Positions 9,704 through 19,261 of a DNA stretch of 22,694 nt are shown here, piece after piece (within the stretch, counting starts at the first letter, position 1; each line of letters begins with the position of its first letter). The stretch spans positions 4,334,666-4,357,359 of the forward strand of contig BFEA01000028.1 in the NCBI GenBank assembly GCA_003427395.1. Reading direction: 5' to 3'. The notes beneath the pieces are model-generated. The model was given only the letters and a program-made list of their open reading frames with translations, did not search any database and was not told the origin of the DNA. Source of the DNA: Chara braunii. Taxonomy: Eukaryota > Streptophyta > Charophyceae > Charales > Characeae. The position numbers and the translations under genes were made by a program.

Positions 9704-10685
9704 TGCGAGGATCTGGGTCCTCGGCTAAGGGGGCCCCTGCTGCAAATGTGCCCGCCCTAAGTGAAGGCGGGCTTAACCAATCCTGAGAGGCCGTAAGCTG
9801 TCAAATTCATATTTGGGGTCCAGGCAGTTTCGTCGCGCCAGTTAGTTGAGGAAACACAGGCCGAGCAGCAAGGAAATTCCACAGCCTTCCAGGGTCTTCC
9901 GAAAGCACAGGCCCTGAGCGAGGTTCACAGCCTCATACACAGACAGTTGGGAGGCCCAACCGAATGAGGCCCAATAGCTGCACCAGAGGCGCAGCATCCT
10001 GGGGCCTACCAGAAGCTTTTGGGCTCAGGCCCAGCCAGCCAGGCTGCGAAGGAAGGCCAACTCTTTTCCATATAGGAAAGAGCTCGCTGCTTGGCAGCTC
10101 ATTTGGGCACTGGCATGCTGGCGGCAACGCTGCTAGAGCTGAAGCTCGTAGGCTGCTGCTAGCGCTGAGAGGCGAAGTGCAAGCACGTGCGGTCGTGCAT
10201 GCTGCTGAGGGCAGCGCCATAGCCCAGCCTCCATAGCTAGCAGGCTTGGATGTACAGTGAGGCGCAAGGGTGGTCTTCGGGTTTTAAGAAGGAAGACGTG
10301 GGAGTAAGACGAGGGAGAGAGAGAGAAGGATGATGATGATGATGTGAAGGCACATACCTGGTATTGGCGATGGTCGGCATGGGCGACATCTTCAAGTACT
10401 TCGGAGGCTGCTGACGTCAACAGTTGCATTGTCAATTAGTAGGCTAGTAGTAGTTGTGTAGGGAGTAGGTTGGGCGCCGAACGCCAAGTAGGGAGATAGG
10501 GACTGGATACATATGTTGGTGGTGGCGAGAGCAAGCTTTCATTAACATTGGTTTTTAGTACTACGATTCTCCATTGGTGTCATATTGGTGCAATGCTGCT
10601 TTCTGAACACTGTGATACGATCTGGCTTTCAATGTGATTATGCAATCTGAATATTGTCATCTCGTTATTGCTAATTTTCGTTGCA
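9704..10685 (+). repeat. 3' LTR of Element A
   Basis: The sequence runs from TGCGAGGATC to TTTTCGTTGCA and aligns with 502-1479 throughout. Relative to the 5' LTR it lacks ~5 bp after GTCCTCGG. It has an extra ~20 bp at about 10035-10056 and lacks the ~13-bp A/G stretch found at 981-993. The flank beyond is cacacac, the CA repeat into which the element inserted. Confidence 0.93.
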
Positions 10686-11862
10686 CACACATCTCTCGCT
10701 GAAAAGGACCTCCTTAGCATCTATTTTCGCGTCGGGGGTAATTCATTTTGTGAGCGCCCACCATTCAAAAAAAAAGTGTTATTCTAAAAACAACATTTTT
10801 AACAAACTGAGGTCATTCGTAAAATAAATTTGAAAAAATATATATCATGTTATAAAAAAATATCCTCCAATTTAGTGGACGCTATTTTAGAAGGTTGCAT
10901 CATCTTGGCGTAAAAATTAATGTGCTTGGAACAAATGACAACATCAAAGTACAATAGCGTAGCACTAAGAATCCCTAGCTTTCGATTGCAAAGAACAATG
11001 GATAGTATGAAACCGTGAAATGAGCCAAAAAAACAGAAAGTAATGATGAACAACTTCAAAGAGCGGAAAAAAAGGCACGACGCCCTGTTTTTGTTTAGCT
11101 AGCGCCACCAACCACAGAGGTCTGGAGATAGAGATCCTTGAAATCACAGTGGTTAACCAAACACATCCACCTTTGTTGTCCATGAAAGGCAGTGGTGGCT
11201 TGAGAAATAAGAAGCAAATAATCAATCTTCGCAAAATTTGTCTAATGTAGTGAATGTTGTACTATCACAATATCCCATCTTTTAATAATACTGAATGAGG
11301 TACTAGACCCCCTTTCTAGCAGCTCTCGCCCACCTTTCCCCCCCGCTCAAAAGCAGTAGATTGGTGTAGTCAATATGACTGATGTGACAAGGTAAGATAT
11401 GCACTGCGTTGATCTTTGTGTAACTCAGTGTTGAGTTATAGGGACTCCATAAATTCAAGCTAATTGTTGGTTCACCTTTGATTTTTTGCTAATTTTTAAA
11501 ATTTTATGGCATTATCGGGTTGGTCCGCTTTGTCGTAGGGCTACAATAGCATTGACTGTGGATAGGAGGAGTGACTCATTCTACAGGAAGAGGCAAGGGC
11601 TGAGTTTGCTCTGGACAGAGGCTGAGCAACTAGACTAGGAGACTGAAGGAGTGGAGCGGTGCATGGTGGTTTGCAGCGATTGGCGACTTCCGGTGAATTC
11701 AAGGCGACCTCAGATGGTGACGAGAGCCCTTGCAGCATCCCATTTGAAACCATATTTGAAAGCATATACAAAACAAGATGAGATATCAGGGTCATTACCC
11801 GACTTCGGATGAGAAATTGTGAGAATAGAAATTACACATTTTCTAAGGGTCATGAGAAATTA
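10686..11862. other. AT-rich intergenic stretch, no gene seen
   Basis: The stretch opens with a short CA remnant, then AT-rich unique-looking sequence with several A runs (e.g. 10769-10777 and 10852-10860). Open frames on either strand are short and without recognisable motifs. No LTR, tRNA or hairpin of note was found. It is the best candidate in the window for ordinary host intergenic DNA. Confidence 0.6.
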
Positions 11863-12909
11863 CTAGCGTATTGAACAAAGTGCCTTATGCAATAGGCTAA
11901 AGTTTAGAAGAAAACTGAGAAGTTTTTCTGCCACAAAAAGTTTTCTGACTTTGATAGGCAGATTGTCAATAAATCCCGCCACGAAAAGTTCTTCTGCAAT
12001 ATTACTCAGCATGTTTTTTGCGGATCTATCAATAGATAAGTCACAAGCCTCCATTGTTCTCTGAGAAAGAAGAATCATCTCTGCCTCAGAGTCCACTAAG
12101 ACTCGAATCTTCACTTGATTAATATAAATGGTCAGGTGCCCACATCCCATGGTTGTGAATCTCATCTTACAACCTGACATTGATATGCTCACCTGACTGG
12201 GAAAAACTGATCCAAAATAATTAACTTCTAATTTTTTCTTCTCAATCAGCTTCTTCGGTTCTTCTCTCAACTTAGGTGCTAGAGTTATTGCTTCCTTGAA
12301 TGACAGAGTCACTTCTGTCTCCTCCAATATTTTAGTAATCACGTCAATAATCACTGTCCCGTCTTCCAACTTATTATTGAGGATAAATTTCCTCTTCTTT
12401 CCTTGTTCATTCTTCCTATGTGGAAGTTCTGACTCTGGGTCATCAAGAATATTAATCAGAGACTCCTCAACTTTCCTTCTTTTCTTTTCCTCTATCATTT
12501 GGGGCGTCAAGCGTGCTTGAAGGTTTCTCACTTCACCAAGCACGACACTAGGTTCCATAACGAGTTCTGGAGGTAGGTCACCATCAAATGACATCATGTT
12601 GACCAGGAAGCGAACCGTTTCATTAAAAGGAAATTCTACTAATTCAGAAGGGCTCTGAGAAGTAAAATTCCCTTCTAATGAAGGCTCACTTATAGAAGCC
12701 TCATTAGACACATCCTTTATCAATGTTAGGGATTGTAGAGACAACTCAATCGCGGTGTGAGGGTCACTTGTTCCCTGCACAAGTTCATTAGGCAACTCGT
12801 CAATAAGAAAATTAACATTCACATTAGCCTTTCTCTTTTTCTTCTTCTTCATCTTTTCATCATGTTTAAGAGCAAGAAGTCTCATACCTCCGGGATGTCT
12901 GGGGCCCAA
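11863..12909 (-). pseudogene. Gag-protease fragment of a third LTR element (minus strand)
   Basis: A 348-codon frame reads toward lower coordinates. The first half is Lys/Glu-rich with a basic run (MKKKKKRKAN). A protease-like segment follows: GHLTIYINQVKIRVLVDSEAEMILLSQ resembles the retropepsin loop hydrophobic-D-S-G-A with Gly replaced by Glu, which would disable it. The region after it (IAEELFVAGFIDNLPIKV) fits the flap and downstream strands of such proteases; then similarity fades and no RT follows. It belongs to a family unlike Elements A and B. The only start here is a TTG, and the frame is really a continuation of the zinc-knuckle part upstream, past a TAG at about 12913-12915. Confidence 0.72.
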
Positions 12910-12915
12910 CTTGTT

Positions 12916-13131
12916 CTATGAACTATCACAGACATGACCCATTGCATCCTTCTTTGCCACCCCATTCCTTACATCCTCCTCAAGAGGCCTGATATAGGTG
13001 GTAGTATGACCCCCTTCACCACAATAATAGCAAACAAAACTCTTCTTAGGACGATCATCATACTTCCTTCTTTCCCTGTTTCCTCTGTCATCATTCCCTC
13101 CATTCTTTCTTGATCCTAGTAGGAGTGGCAT
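12916..13131 (-). pseudogene. Zinc-knuckle region of the minus-strand element
   Basis: A basic, Arg/Asn/Gly-rich stretch (NDDRGNRERRKYDDRPKKS) leads into VCYYCGEGGHTTTYIRP. Against CX2CX4HX4C the final cysteine is Ile, so the knuckle is damaged. It is in the same frame as the 348-codon segment that follows, separated by one TAG. Upstream the frame closes within a few codons, at the junction with Element B, so the capsid part is missing. Order (knuckle then protease) is as in a normal gag-pol. Confidence 0.75.
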
Positions 13132-13150
13132 CTGCTCCTACTGAGATTAA
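13118..13150. repeat. 33-bp repeat copy 1 with 8-bp palindrome, at head-to-head junction
   Basis: This matches 13740-13772 at 32 of 33 bases (G at 13127, A at 13749). It contains AGTAGGAG (13118-13125) and CTCCTACT (13135-13142) as a perfect stem with a 9-base loop. It sits where the minus-strand gag fragment ends and Element B gag begins. The Element B reading frame (VGVASAPTEIK) is the same in both copies. Confidence 0.9.
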
Positions 13151-13151
13151 A

Positions 13152-13403
13152 CCTGCAGGTTCCAGGATTGAACATGCAAGACAGCCAGTGTTGTACATCT
13201 ACTCCCGCGCGTTGCCCGAGCCCATCCGGGGACACTTGGTCGCCGAAGCAAAGTCAGGTAAGTACAACTATAGGCAATTTCGCGACCTTGCTCTGCAAAG
13301 GGAGCAAATGACTTCTCAAGTCAAAAACTCCTATGCAGCCGTAGTTAAGTATGGAGGAGGAGGAGGAGGAGGAAGGTCGTACAATGGGAAACGAATCCTC
13401 TAG
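13152..13403 (+). pseudogene. gag: Gag capsid C-terminal fragment, Element B
   Basis: PVLYIYSRALPEPIRGHLVAEAKSGKYNYRQFRDLALQREQMTSQ matches the closing helices of the Ty3/gypsy gag domain (LPEPIRGHL.. then FRDLALQRE). A seven-glycine run (YGGGGGGGRS), coded by a GGA repeat at about 13353-13374, follows. The stop comes at 13401-13403, and the next Gag part lies in another frame. The N-terminal two thirds of Gag are absent because the element is cut at about 13150. The frame can be read back through the 33-bp repeat, but that part belongs to the downstream linker and not to gag. Confidence 0.8.
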
Positions 13404-13450
13404 CGACAAAGCGTCAGGACCACACCCTTGTCGTCTTTGACGACGACACA

Positions 13451-13744
13451 GTGAAAAAGTGGCCATTAGAAGAAAAGGATAACAATAGTGACTCCGGGAA
13501 GGGGGAAGTCACTGCTGTTGTGGCCAATAAGGGAAGGCTACCGAGAAATGGAACAGGGAAGAAACCGAGACCATTTCCATGGCACCCTGGCATTGTCGAC
13601 GGGAAGCTATGGTTGAAGATGGGAACGACTCGCGAGACTTGGCAGGAGCGCATGGACAATGCGCAATGTCTTAAGTGCGGCACACCGGGACATGTGATCG
13701 CACATTGCCCTACGATTCGTAACCCAAAAGCGAGCAGCCAGTAG
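13451..13744 (+). pseudogene. gag: Gag nucleocapsid with intact zinc knuckle, Element B
   Basis: A charged linker (EEKDNNSDSGKGE) and a basic Gly/Arg/Pro-rich patch precede ERMDNAQCLKCGTPGHVIAHCPTIR, a complete CX2CX4HX4C knuckle. The frame ends at 13744 inside the second copy of the 33-bp repeat, where the protease frame has already opened. The opening codon is a GTG and probably not a true start, since the segment should continue from the capsid part one frameshift upstream. Confidence 0.82.
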
Positions 13745-13772
13745 GAGTAGCATCTGCTCCTACTGAGATTAA
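13740..13772 (+). repeat. 33-bp repeat copy 2 in the gag-protease linker of Element B
   Basis: This copy lies in its expected place, just after the zinc knuckle, and reads VGVASAPTEIK in the protease frame. It is the likely source of the junction copy 622 bp upstream. Confidence 0.88.
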
Positions 13773-14544
13773 GGGTAAGGACGAACAGACAGGCAAAGCG
13801 CCTACGAACCCTTCCTACCCTTCTTCTCATATGGCAGAGGATGATTCTTCCTTAGCCCATCATCCAGACCGCCCTGACATTGTCTTATGTTTTGTCTCTC
13901 TGGATGACTCCCTTGATGAGCTAGGTAATGAATTGCTAGCCTTGCGTAGCTCATGGGCACGAAAAACAAAGTTTAAGGGCGAATTATTGTTTGCAGATGT
14001 TGAAATCGCACGAACACGAGTTGGTGCGTTGTTGGACCCTGGATCGACGAGGTCCTATATCTCCGAGAAAGCAATCCGCAAGTTGCATCTCGGTATGAAG
14101 ATAAAAGACTTGTCTCGTCCGATTACGTCTATGTTAGCAGACAAGAGTACGATCACTGTCTCCCAGTATGTCGATCGTATTAAGTGTCAGTTTAGAACTA
14201 GGGAAGGAAAGAAGATTATACATGAGTTATCCTTCCTAGTTGAAAATAATTTACCTTTTGATCTCATTCTGGGTATGGACTGGCACGAGGAAGCCAACCC
14301 GGACATTGACTTCAAAGGTAAGGTTGTGCAACTTAAGGATGCACAGTCCGAAATGAAACCTATCAAGTTATATCATAAGTCTGGCTCTGACTCTAGTTTG
14401 TGTTTTTGCTGTATGAGTTACCCAACTTTTCGTTCAATGGTTGCGAATAAAAAGTTGGAACAGGAAGTCATGTTGGTATTGGTAAAGAAAGCCGGTGAAT
14501 CTTCTTCTTCCTGCCCTCCAACTATCGAAAGTCTTCTTTCATAA
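13741..14544 (+). pseudogene. pol: Aspartic protease and linker, Element B
   Basis: After an acidic Ser/Asp-rich linker the retropepsin fold shows GALLDPGSTRSYISEKAIRKL, with the DPGS active-site loop intact, then ITSMLADKS and LSFLVENNLPFDLILGMDWHEE, the family C-terminal strand and turn. About 85 residues of protease-RT connector follow to a TAA at 14542-14544. RT resumes in the same frame ten bases later, so only one stop separates them. Of the two proteases in this window this one looks competent by sequence. Confidence 0.9.
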
Positions 14545-14553
14545 TATAAGGAT

Positions 14554-15076
14554 TTGCAGCTTGAACCTACCGGAATTACTGAAAGTGCTATTAAGCACAC
14601 TATTGAGATTATTCCAGGTAGTAAAATTCTGAATGGCCCTATCTATAGAATGTCTTCCAGGGAACTTGAGGAATTGAAGAAACAACTGCAGGACCTTAGT
14701 GACAAGGGATGGATTCGCCCTAGTTCATCTCCCTATGGAACACCTATCTTGTTTGTGCCCAAAAAGGAGGGTGAATTACATATGTGTATTGATTATCGAG
14801 GGTTGAATGTCGTTACCATCAAGAATGTCGAACCGCTTCCTCGCATCGACGACTTACTTGACCAACTGCAGGGTTGTAAGTATTTTAGTAAGATTGATCT
14901 GAAGTCTGGGTACCATCAGATCGAGGTGGAACCCGCGGATCAACACAAGACTGCTTTCCGGACCAGGTATGACCATTACGAGTTCATGGTAATGCCCTTC
15001 GGATTGACAAATGCCCCTGCAACGTTCCAACGATGAATGAATAAATTGTTTCGTCAATGGTTGGATCAGTTCGTTA
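14554..15076 (+). pseudogene. pol: Reverse transcriptase fingers and palm, Element B
   Basis: [65 protein letters not shown] and [17 protein letters not shown] are standard Ty3/gypsy RT blocks; the first catalytic Asp (KIDLKSG) is present. A TGA at 15034-15036 interrupts the frame. Past it the active-site box reads VIVYLDGILVY: the second Asp of YLDD is Gly, which would abolish polymerisation. A TGA and a frameshift follow at about 15115, where the remainder moves to the next frame. Confidence 0.9.
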
Positions 15077-16192
15077 TTGTCTATCTCGACGGTATTCTCG
15101 TGTATAATAAAACCTGAAGAACACGAGAAGCATCTTCATTTGGTGTTAGAGAAATTGCGAGAGGGCAACTTCAAAATAAACCCAAAGAAATTTGAGTTCG
15201 CTAAGTCTGAAGTTTTATACTTAGGACACATAGTGAACCAAAATGGCCTCAGGCCAGAGGAAAAGAAAATATCAACAATTAGAGATTGGCCACAACCTAA
15301 GTCTGTGACCGAGTTACGATCTTTTCTTGGCTTAGCAAGCTACTATAGGAAGTTTGTCAGGAACTTCTCATTGATCGCTACACCAACGAGAAGATTGTTA
15401 AAGAAAGGAACTATCTGGTTGTGGGACAAGGATTGTGAGTCTTCATTCAAGAAGGTAAAGTATGTATTGACTCACTACCCTGTTCTGAAAATTGTTGATC
15501 CGTCTCTTCCCTTTATCGTTACTACTGAGGCAAGTCAGTATGGGATTGGCGTAGTCCTCCAACAGAACGACGACAATGGTTACATACCAATTGAGTTTAT
15601 GTCCGCACGATTGCCATAAAAAAAGGTCGCCAACTCCACGTATGAAAGGGAATTGTATGCTTTAGTCTGCGCACTGGACACATGGAAACACTACTTGTTA
15701 GGGAGACACTTCACTGTGTACTCAGACCACTCGACACTCAAGTGGATAAAGACACAGCCTAGACTCTCTGATAAGCTAGTACGATGGTCTGCATTCATTG
15801 ACACTTTTGATTTTGAGTTAAAAATGATCAAAGGAAAGTTTAATGTGGTTGCAGATGCATTGTCTAGAAGATGTGATTTCTTTGGTGTTATTGTCTCTTA
15901 CCTAGATGTTGGGAATGATTTGAAAGATAAAATTCGTCAAGGATATACCAATGACCCTATATGGAAACCTATTATGGATTTCCTTGTAAAAGACCCAACT
16001 CCACTTCCCAACTATAAGGTAACCGATGGTTTGCTTTTCTTGTTAGACCAAACTGAACAGAGATTGTGTATTCCTCACCAGGAAGAAATTATAAAAGTCT
16101 GCTTATTGGGGAATGTCACGACGCTGAAGGTCATTTTGGTTTCAAGAAAACTAATGCTGAGGTTAGAGAACGCTTTGAGTGGAAGAGATTGA
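15077..16192 (+). pseudogene. pol: RT thumb/connection and RNase H, Element B
   Basis: HLHLVLEKLREGNFKINPKKFEFAKSEVLYLGHIV and LRSFLGLASYYRKFVRNFS are the RT thumb and connection. RNase H follows: the first acidic position reads TTEASQYGIGVVLQQ, Glu in place of the usual Asp; the other acids are kept (STYERELYAL, VYSDHSTLKWIK, NVVADALSRR). One TAA at 15617-15619 splits it. Downstream of ADALSRR the frame runs about 100 residues toward integrase (LCIPHQEEI) and then misreads the zinc finger as GNVTTLKV before stopping at 16192. The first six or so codons at 15077 belong to the wrong frame. Confidence 0.88.
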
Positions 16193-17190
16193 AAGAAGAC
16201 GTACTAACTTATGTTCGTACATGTCTTGTGTGTCAGAGAAACAAACCCTCACATGAGAATCCACTTGGTCTTCTGAAACCATTACCGATTCCAAACGAAC
16301 CAGATGAGTCTATCTCGATTGATTTCAGGAGCCTCACCAAAAGTCGGAATGACAATAGTCAAATAATGGTTATTGTGGATCGTTTCTCTAAGTATGCTAT
16401 GTTTATTCCCTTACCCACAGAAGCACGAAATGAACTTGTGATCCAAAAGTTTCAGATGCGATGGGCGACTGAGTATGGTTTCCCTCTCTCCATTGTATCT
16501 AACCGTGATACCAGGTTCACGAGTATGCCATGGCAAAAGCTGATGGAAGCATACGTTACACGTTTGACCATGTCGTCAGGATGACACTCTGAAACGAATG
16601 GACAAAGTGAACAGATGAACCGTTTGTGCCAGCAACTTTTGCGCATGTATGTGAGACCCGATCATATTGATTGGGATGAGAACTTACCCAAAATAGCAAG
16701 TGCATACAATAGTAGTATCCATACCGCTACAGGGCGAACACCGTATGCATTGCATAAGGGGTGGAAACCTAAGCGTCCCATTGATGTGCTGACAAGGGAT
16801 CAATTTCTTAGGTTACCTCAAAGGACCCGGGAATATGCAGTATTGTTTCAATAAGACATTAAGAAAGCAAAGGATAATCTAAAGAAAGCTCATGACCGGA
16901 TGATTGAACAAGCTAATAAGCACTGTCGGCCATCGACATTCCAGGTATGTGATCTTGTTTGGGTGAAGTCCAAAGAGTTTTCACTAGAAGAAGATGTGTC
17001 TCAGAAACTACTGTCTGTCTATTTTGGACCCTGGGAAGTTCTTAAAGTAATTGGGGATGCAGAGGGACCGTCTTACCGAATTGATATTCCCCCTCATCTC
17101 AAAACATATCCTGTCTTTCACGCGTCCAAATCGCTACCTTATGTAGAAGGAAATACGTTCCCACATAGACCGTCTATGATTCCGCTAGCG
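16066..17190 (+). pseudogene. pol: Integrase of Element B, C-terminus truncated
   Basis: The zinc finger is complete in this frame (ECHDAEGHFGFKK ... CLVCQRNKP), one base out of step with the RNase H frame. The first catalytic Asp is in SISIDFRSL. The second motif reads IVSNRDTRFTS, with Asn where the catalytic Asp belongs. The Glu motif (ETNGQSEQMNR) follows a TGA at 16582-16584, and a TAA lies at 16852-16854; the frame is otherwise continuous to the GPY/F module (FQVCDLVWVKS ... LSVYFGPWEVLKVI) and PPHLKTYPVFHASK. Recognisable sequence ends at about PSMIPLA (17190); the chromodomain seen in Element A is missing. Codons beyond this to a stop at 17277 look unrelated. Confidence 0.88.
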
Positions 17191-19090
17191 TGTACGATAC
17201 TAGTCCCGACACACCACCACATCGTGCACAATGATGTACAGCGGCTTTCAACAGTTGCAACGGGCTGGAACAGTTAGCACGAGGGGCAGCAAGCGTCCTT
17301 ACTCTCACTGTTCTGCCAAGACCCCCGATGTTGAGCTGCCCCTTGATTGCAGTTTCCACTTGTACAGGCTTGGTACACCACAACAGTCCAGGCCCGATTT
17401 ACCTACAGTCTGCAGCTCATCTTCCAGTCTATCCTAAACTGTTAGCTTACTAGGTAAGAGTCTTCCTCCCTGTCTGTTCACCATTTCTCATACCCGCTAC
17501 TACCCCTGGCTCACAAGTGCATACGACTGCAGACTAAACTAGGTTCACCCGAAGTCCGGGTGACAAAACCCACGAATCAGGAGGGATCATGAGGAGTCCG
17601 CTGCAGCTTAAAGCCAATGCACAAAGCGCTGCCACCAACATCGACGGCTTGCATACNCCAGGTNCGTTTTCTTCCCGTCGGNTTTCCCTATGTCATCCTT
17701 TCATTCTCGCTGTACTCAATCTCTTTCTTCTTCCGTTTCTAACAGTCCGTTCGAATCATAATCGGCCTCTCCGTTTAAAGGGTGGAAGCACACTCTGCCC
17801 TCCAACTATATGCTCATAGAGGGGCGACTACTCTGTCAAAAGGGGTGAGCAAAAACCGAATGAACCTTCCACCAGAACGTGGAAAGATACATCGCCCCTC
17901 TTCTTGGGCGCANCCTTTAGTCGTGCCCCTGCCCAAACAACTAATCCATGGGCAAGGCCGACATTGTCATCACGCTCGGATCGCCTGAAACCCCCAACAT
18001 GACACTTTACTTCGTTCGTTTCTGCAAAGAATCGGGCGAAATAACGAATTTCTCTCCCGCTATACCCGTTCTTCTCTCACACCTCCGCTCAGTCCTTTCT
18101 CTTTCTATCTTCTATTCTACTAACTATCTCCTAAAACTNACTCCATGATCCTACTCGCCCGGCCCCAGAACCCCGGTTTCGACCCTCGACTCAACGGAAT
18201 CGGTCATGATATGACCGAGGTAACAATTCTCTCTTTCTCTTACTCCTCCCTCCGCCATAGCTCATCGCACTGAATTTCTTTACTAACTTCTACTTTACTA
18301 ATTTTCGTCCTTTCCTGCCGACGGATTCGGGTTCGCGGGGTCTAAAAACCCCTGTCTAACACTTTGTACCGCCCGATTTCATTGAGAGACGGGCGGGCTA
18401 CAGAGCTTTAACCCCGCCATAGCTCACCGTAGCTCTCCCCCCGCCTCGCACGCACCTGGACGTGGCTCCCGTGCGGGTTCGCTCAGCCCCCTTTTGCTGC
18501 CTTGCCGTCCGTTCTTCCTGCGCTGTCGGCCCGTCCCCCGTTCAGCTCGCAATGCTCCGCCCTTCCGCTCGCCGCTGCGCAGCGCTGCCCGTTGCTCTGT
18601 CTTTCACTCTCTATGCAGTGCTCGCTTCTCCTTTGCTGCGCCCTGCCTGCCTCTCTGCCATCGCTCTTCCCACCGTGAATGTACCTGACAGGGCCCACGT
18701 CTAGGTTCAACCACTCTTATTCGTCACCCCGCCAATCTCGTCTCCCTCGCCATGCCTACCTGCTATCTATCCTGTATGTAGCTAGCGCGTCTGTCACAAA
18801 ATTGTCTCCTGACTCCCGCTACTCCTCTTATCCATCTGCAGCCTCTGCCCCCTTAGCGCCCAGCATGCATCTCACGCTAGCTCGCTCACACTGGCCCACG
18901 GTATCTCCGCCCTCGCCGCGCACGCACCGGCTCCGGGTCCCACCCCGATTCGACCCCACTGCGCTTCAGTCTCACAAGCGGGGAGCAGGACTACCCTTTT
19001 TGCCTCCGCTACCCAGTGGGGACCTGCGAAACACTGCCATTGAGCGGTTCGCCTGGCCTCTTAGCAGAAGAATAAGAACCCCGGCCGTCG
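17191..19090. other. C/T-rich stretch with ambiguous bases, no gene seen
   Basis: The stretch is strongly pyrimidine-rich on the + strand, with five of the window's seven N positions. Short hairpins occur: TCACCCG/CGGGTGA at 17545-17563 and CCGCCCG/CGGGCGG at 18369-18396. Two copies of ccgccatagctca lie at about 18252 and 18414. Open frames are short and compositionally odd. The minus strand near 17976 reads TGATGACAATGTCGG, which recalls how some LTRs begin, but no matching LTR end or target duplication was found. It may be decayed LTR material. Confidence 0.5.
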
Positions 19091-19183
19091 GCCCTCGCTC
19101 TCACTTCATATGTGTTATCCTTGCGCAGAGGCCATGCTATTCTTCTCTGTATCGTTCCAATTTTAATGGATGTCCCGAGGGAC
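19091..19183 (-). ncRNA. U6 snRNA-like sequence (probable pseudogene or divergent copy)
   Basis: Read on the minus strand it starts with the U6 5' stem (GTCCCTCGGGAC, one base shorter and altered from GTCCCTTCGGGGAC). It continues AAAATTGGAACGATACAGAG, then AGAATAGCATGGCC and CTGCGCAAGGATAACAC. The ACAGAGA box (19144-19150) that pairs with the 5' splice site and the AGC triad (19136-19138) are kept. The 3' end is diverged from ATAAATCGAGAAATGG, with no T-run terminator after it. No plant upstream element (TCCCACATCG) or TATA box stands at the usual distance. U6 would be a core spliceosomal RNA; promoter and tail losses suggest a retrocopy, but the upstream tRNA-like unit is an alternative promoter. 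Confidence 0.85.
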
Positions 19184-19261
19184 TTAGGCTGGCCCGCGCC
19201 CCACGGTTACTCAGAGCCTGGTCGGCCTAGGCAAACCAGAATATCTGGTTTCACTCGTCAA

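Larger units (their letters stand above)
502..10685 (+). mobile_element. Element A: Ty3/gypsy LTR retrotransposon with chromodomain-like tail, decayed
   Basis: Two direct ~980-bp LTRs (TG...CA) flank the order PBS, gag, protease, RT, RNase H, integrase, chromodomain-like tail, polypurine tract. RT before integrase marks Ty3/gypsy, and the C-terminal chromodomain-like module suggests a chromovirus. Counting by eye, the LTRs differ at roughly 55-60 of ~950 aligned positions plus several indels, mostly C/T and G/A changes, so the insertion is old. It landed in a CA microsatellite: the 5' flank is ...acacaca and the 3' flank is cacacac, so any 5-bp target duplication is masked. A nested solo LTR at 5348-6625 accounts for 1.28 kb. 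Multiple stops and frameshifts make it non-autonomous. Confidence 0.93.
13151..17190 (+). mobile_element. Element B: Ty3/gypsy internal fragment, LTRs missing
   Basis: Gag C-terminal part, zinc knuckle, protease, RT, RNase H and integrase follow in the same order and orientation as Element A. The proteins are clearly related to Element A but distant at DNA level. The fragment begins in mid-gag at a junction with an inverted element. It ends about 30 residues after the integrase HASK motif, before any chromodomain. No LTR, PBS or polypurine tract could be assigned. It has fewer lesions than Element A but still several stops and frameshifts. Confidence 0.88.

Noticed and set aside
10800-10815. 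ACTGAGGTCATT shared with the sequence after the PBS (about 1503)
   Set aside because: Only 12 bases agree and the flanks differ; probably chance.
17578-17600. AGGAGGGA near 17580 as the polypurine tract of Element B
   Set aside because: It is about 390 bp past the end of recognisable integrase, and no LTR copy follows.
17191-17976. Possible minus-strand LTR (TGATGACAATG... to ...TCGTACA) directly after Element B
   Set aside because: The ends match LTRs only in TG/CA, no target duplication is found, and no second copy is in the window.
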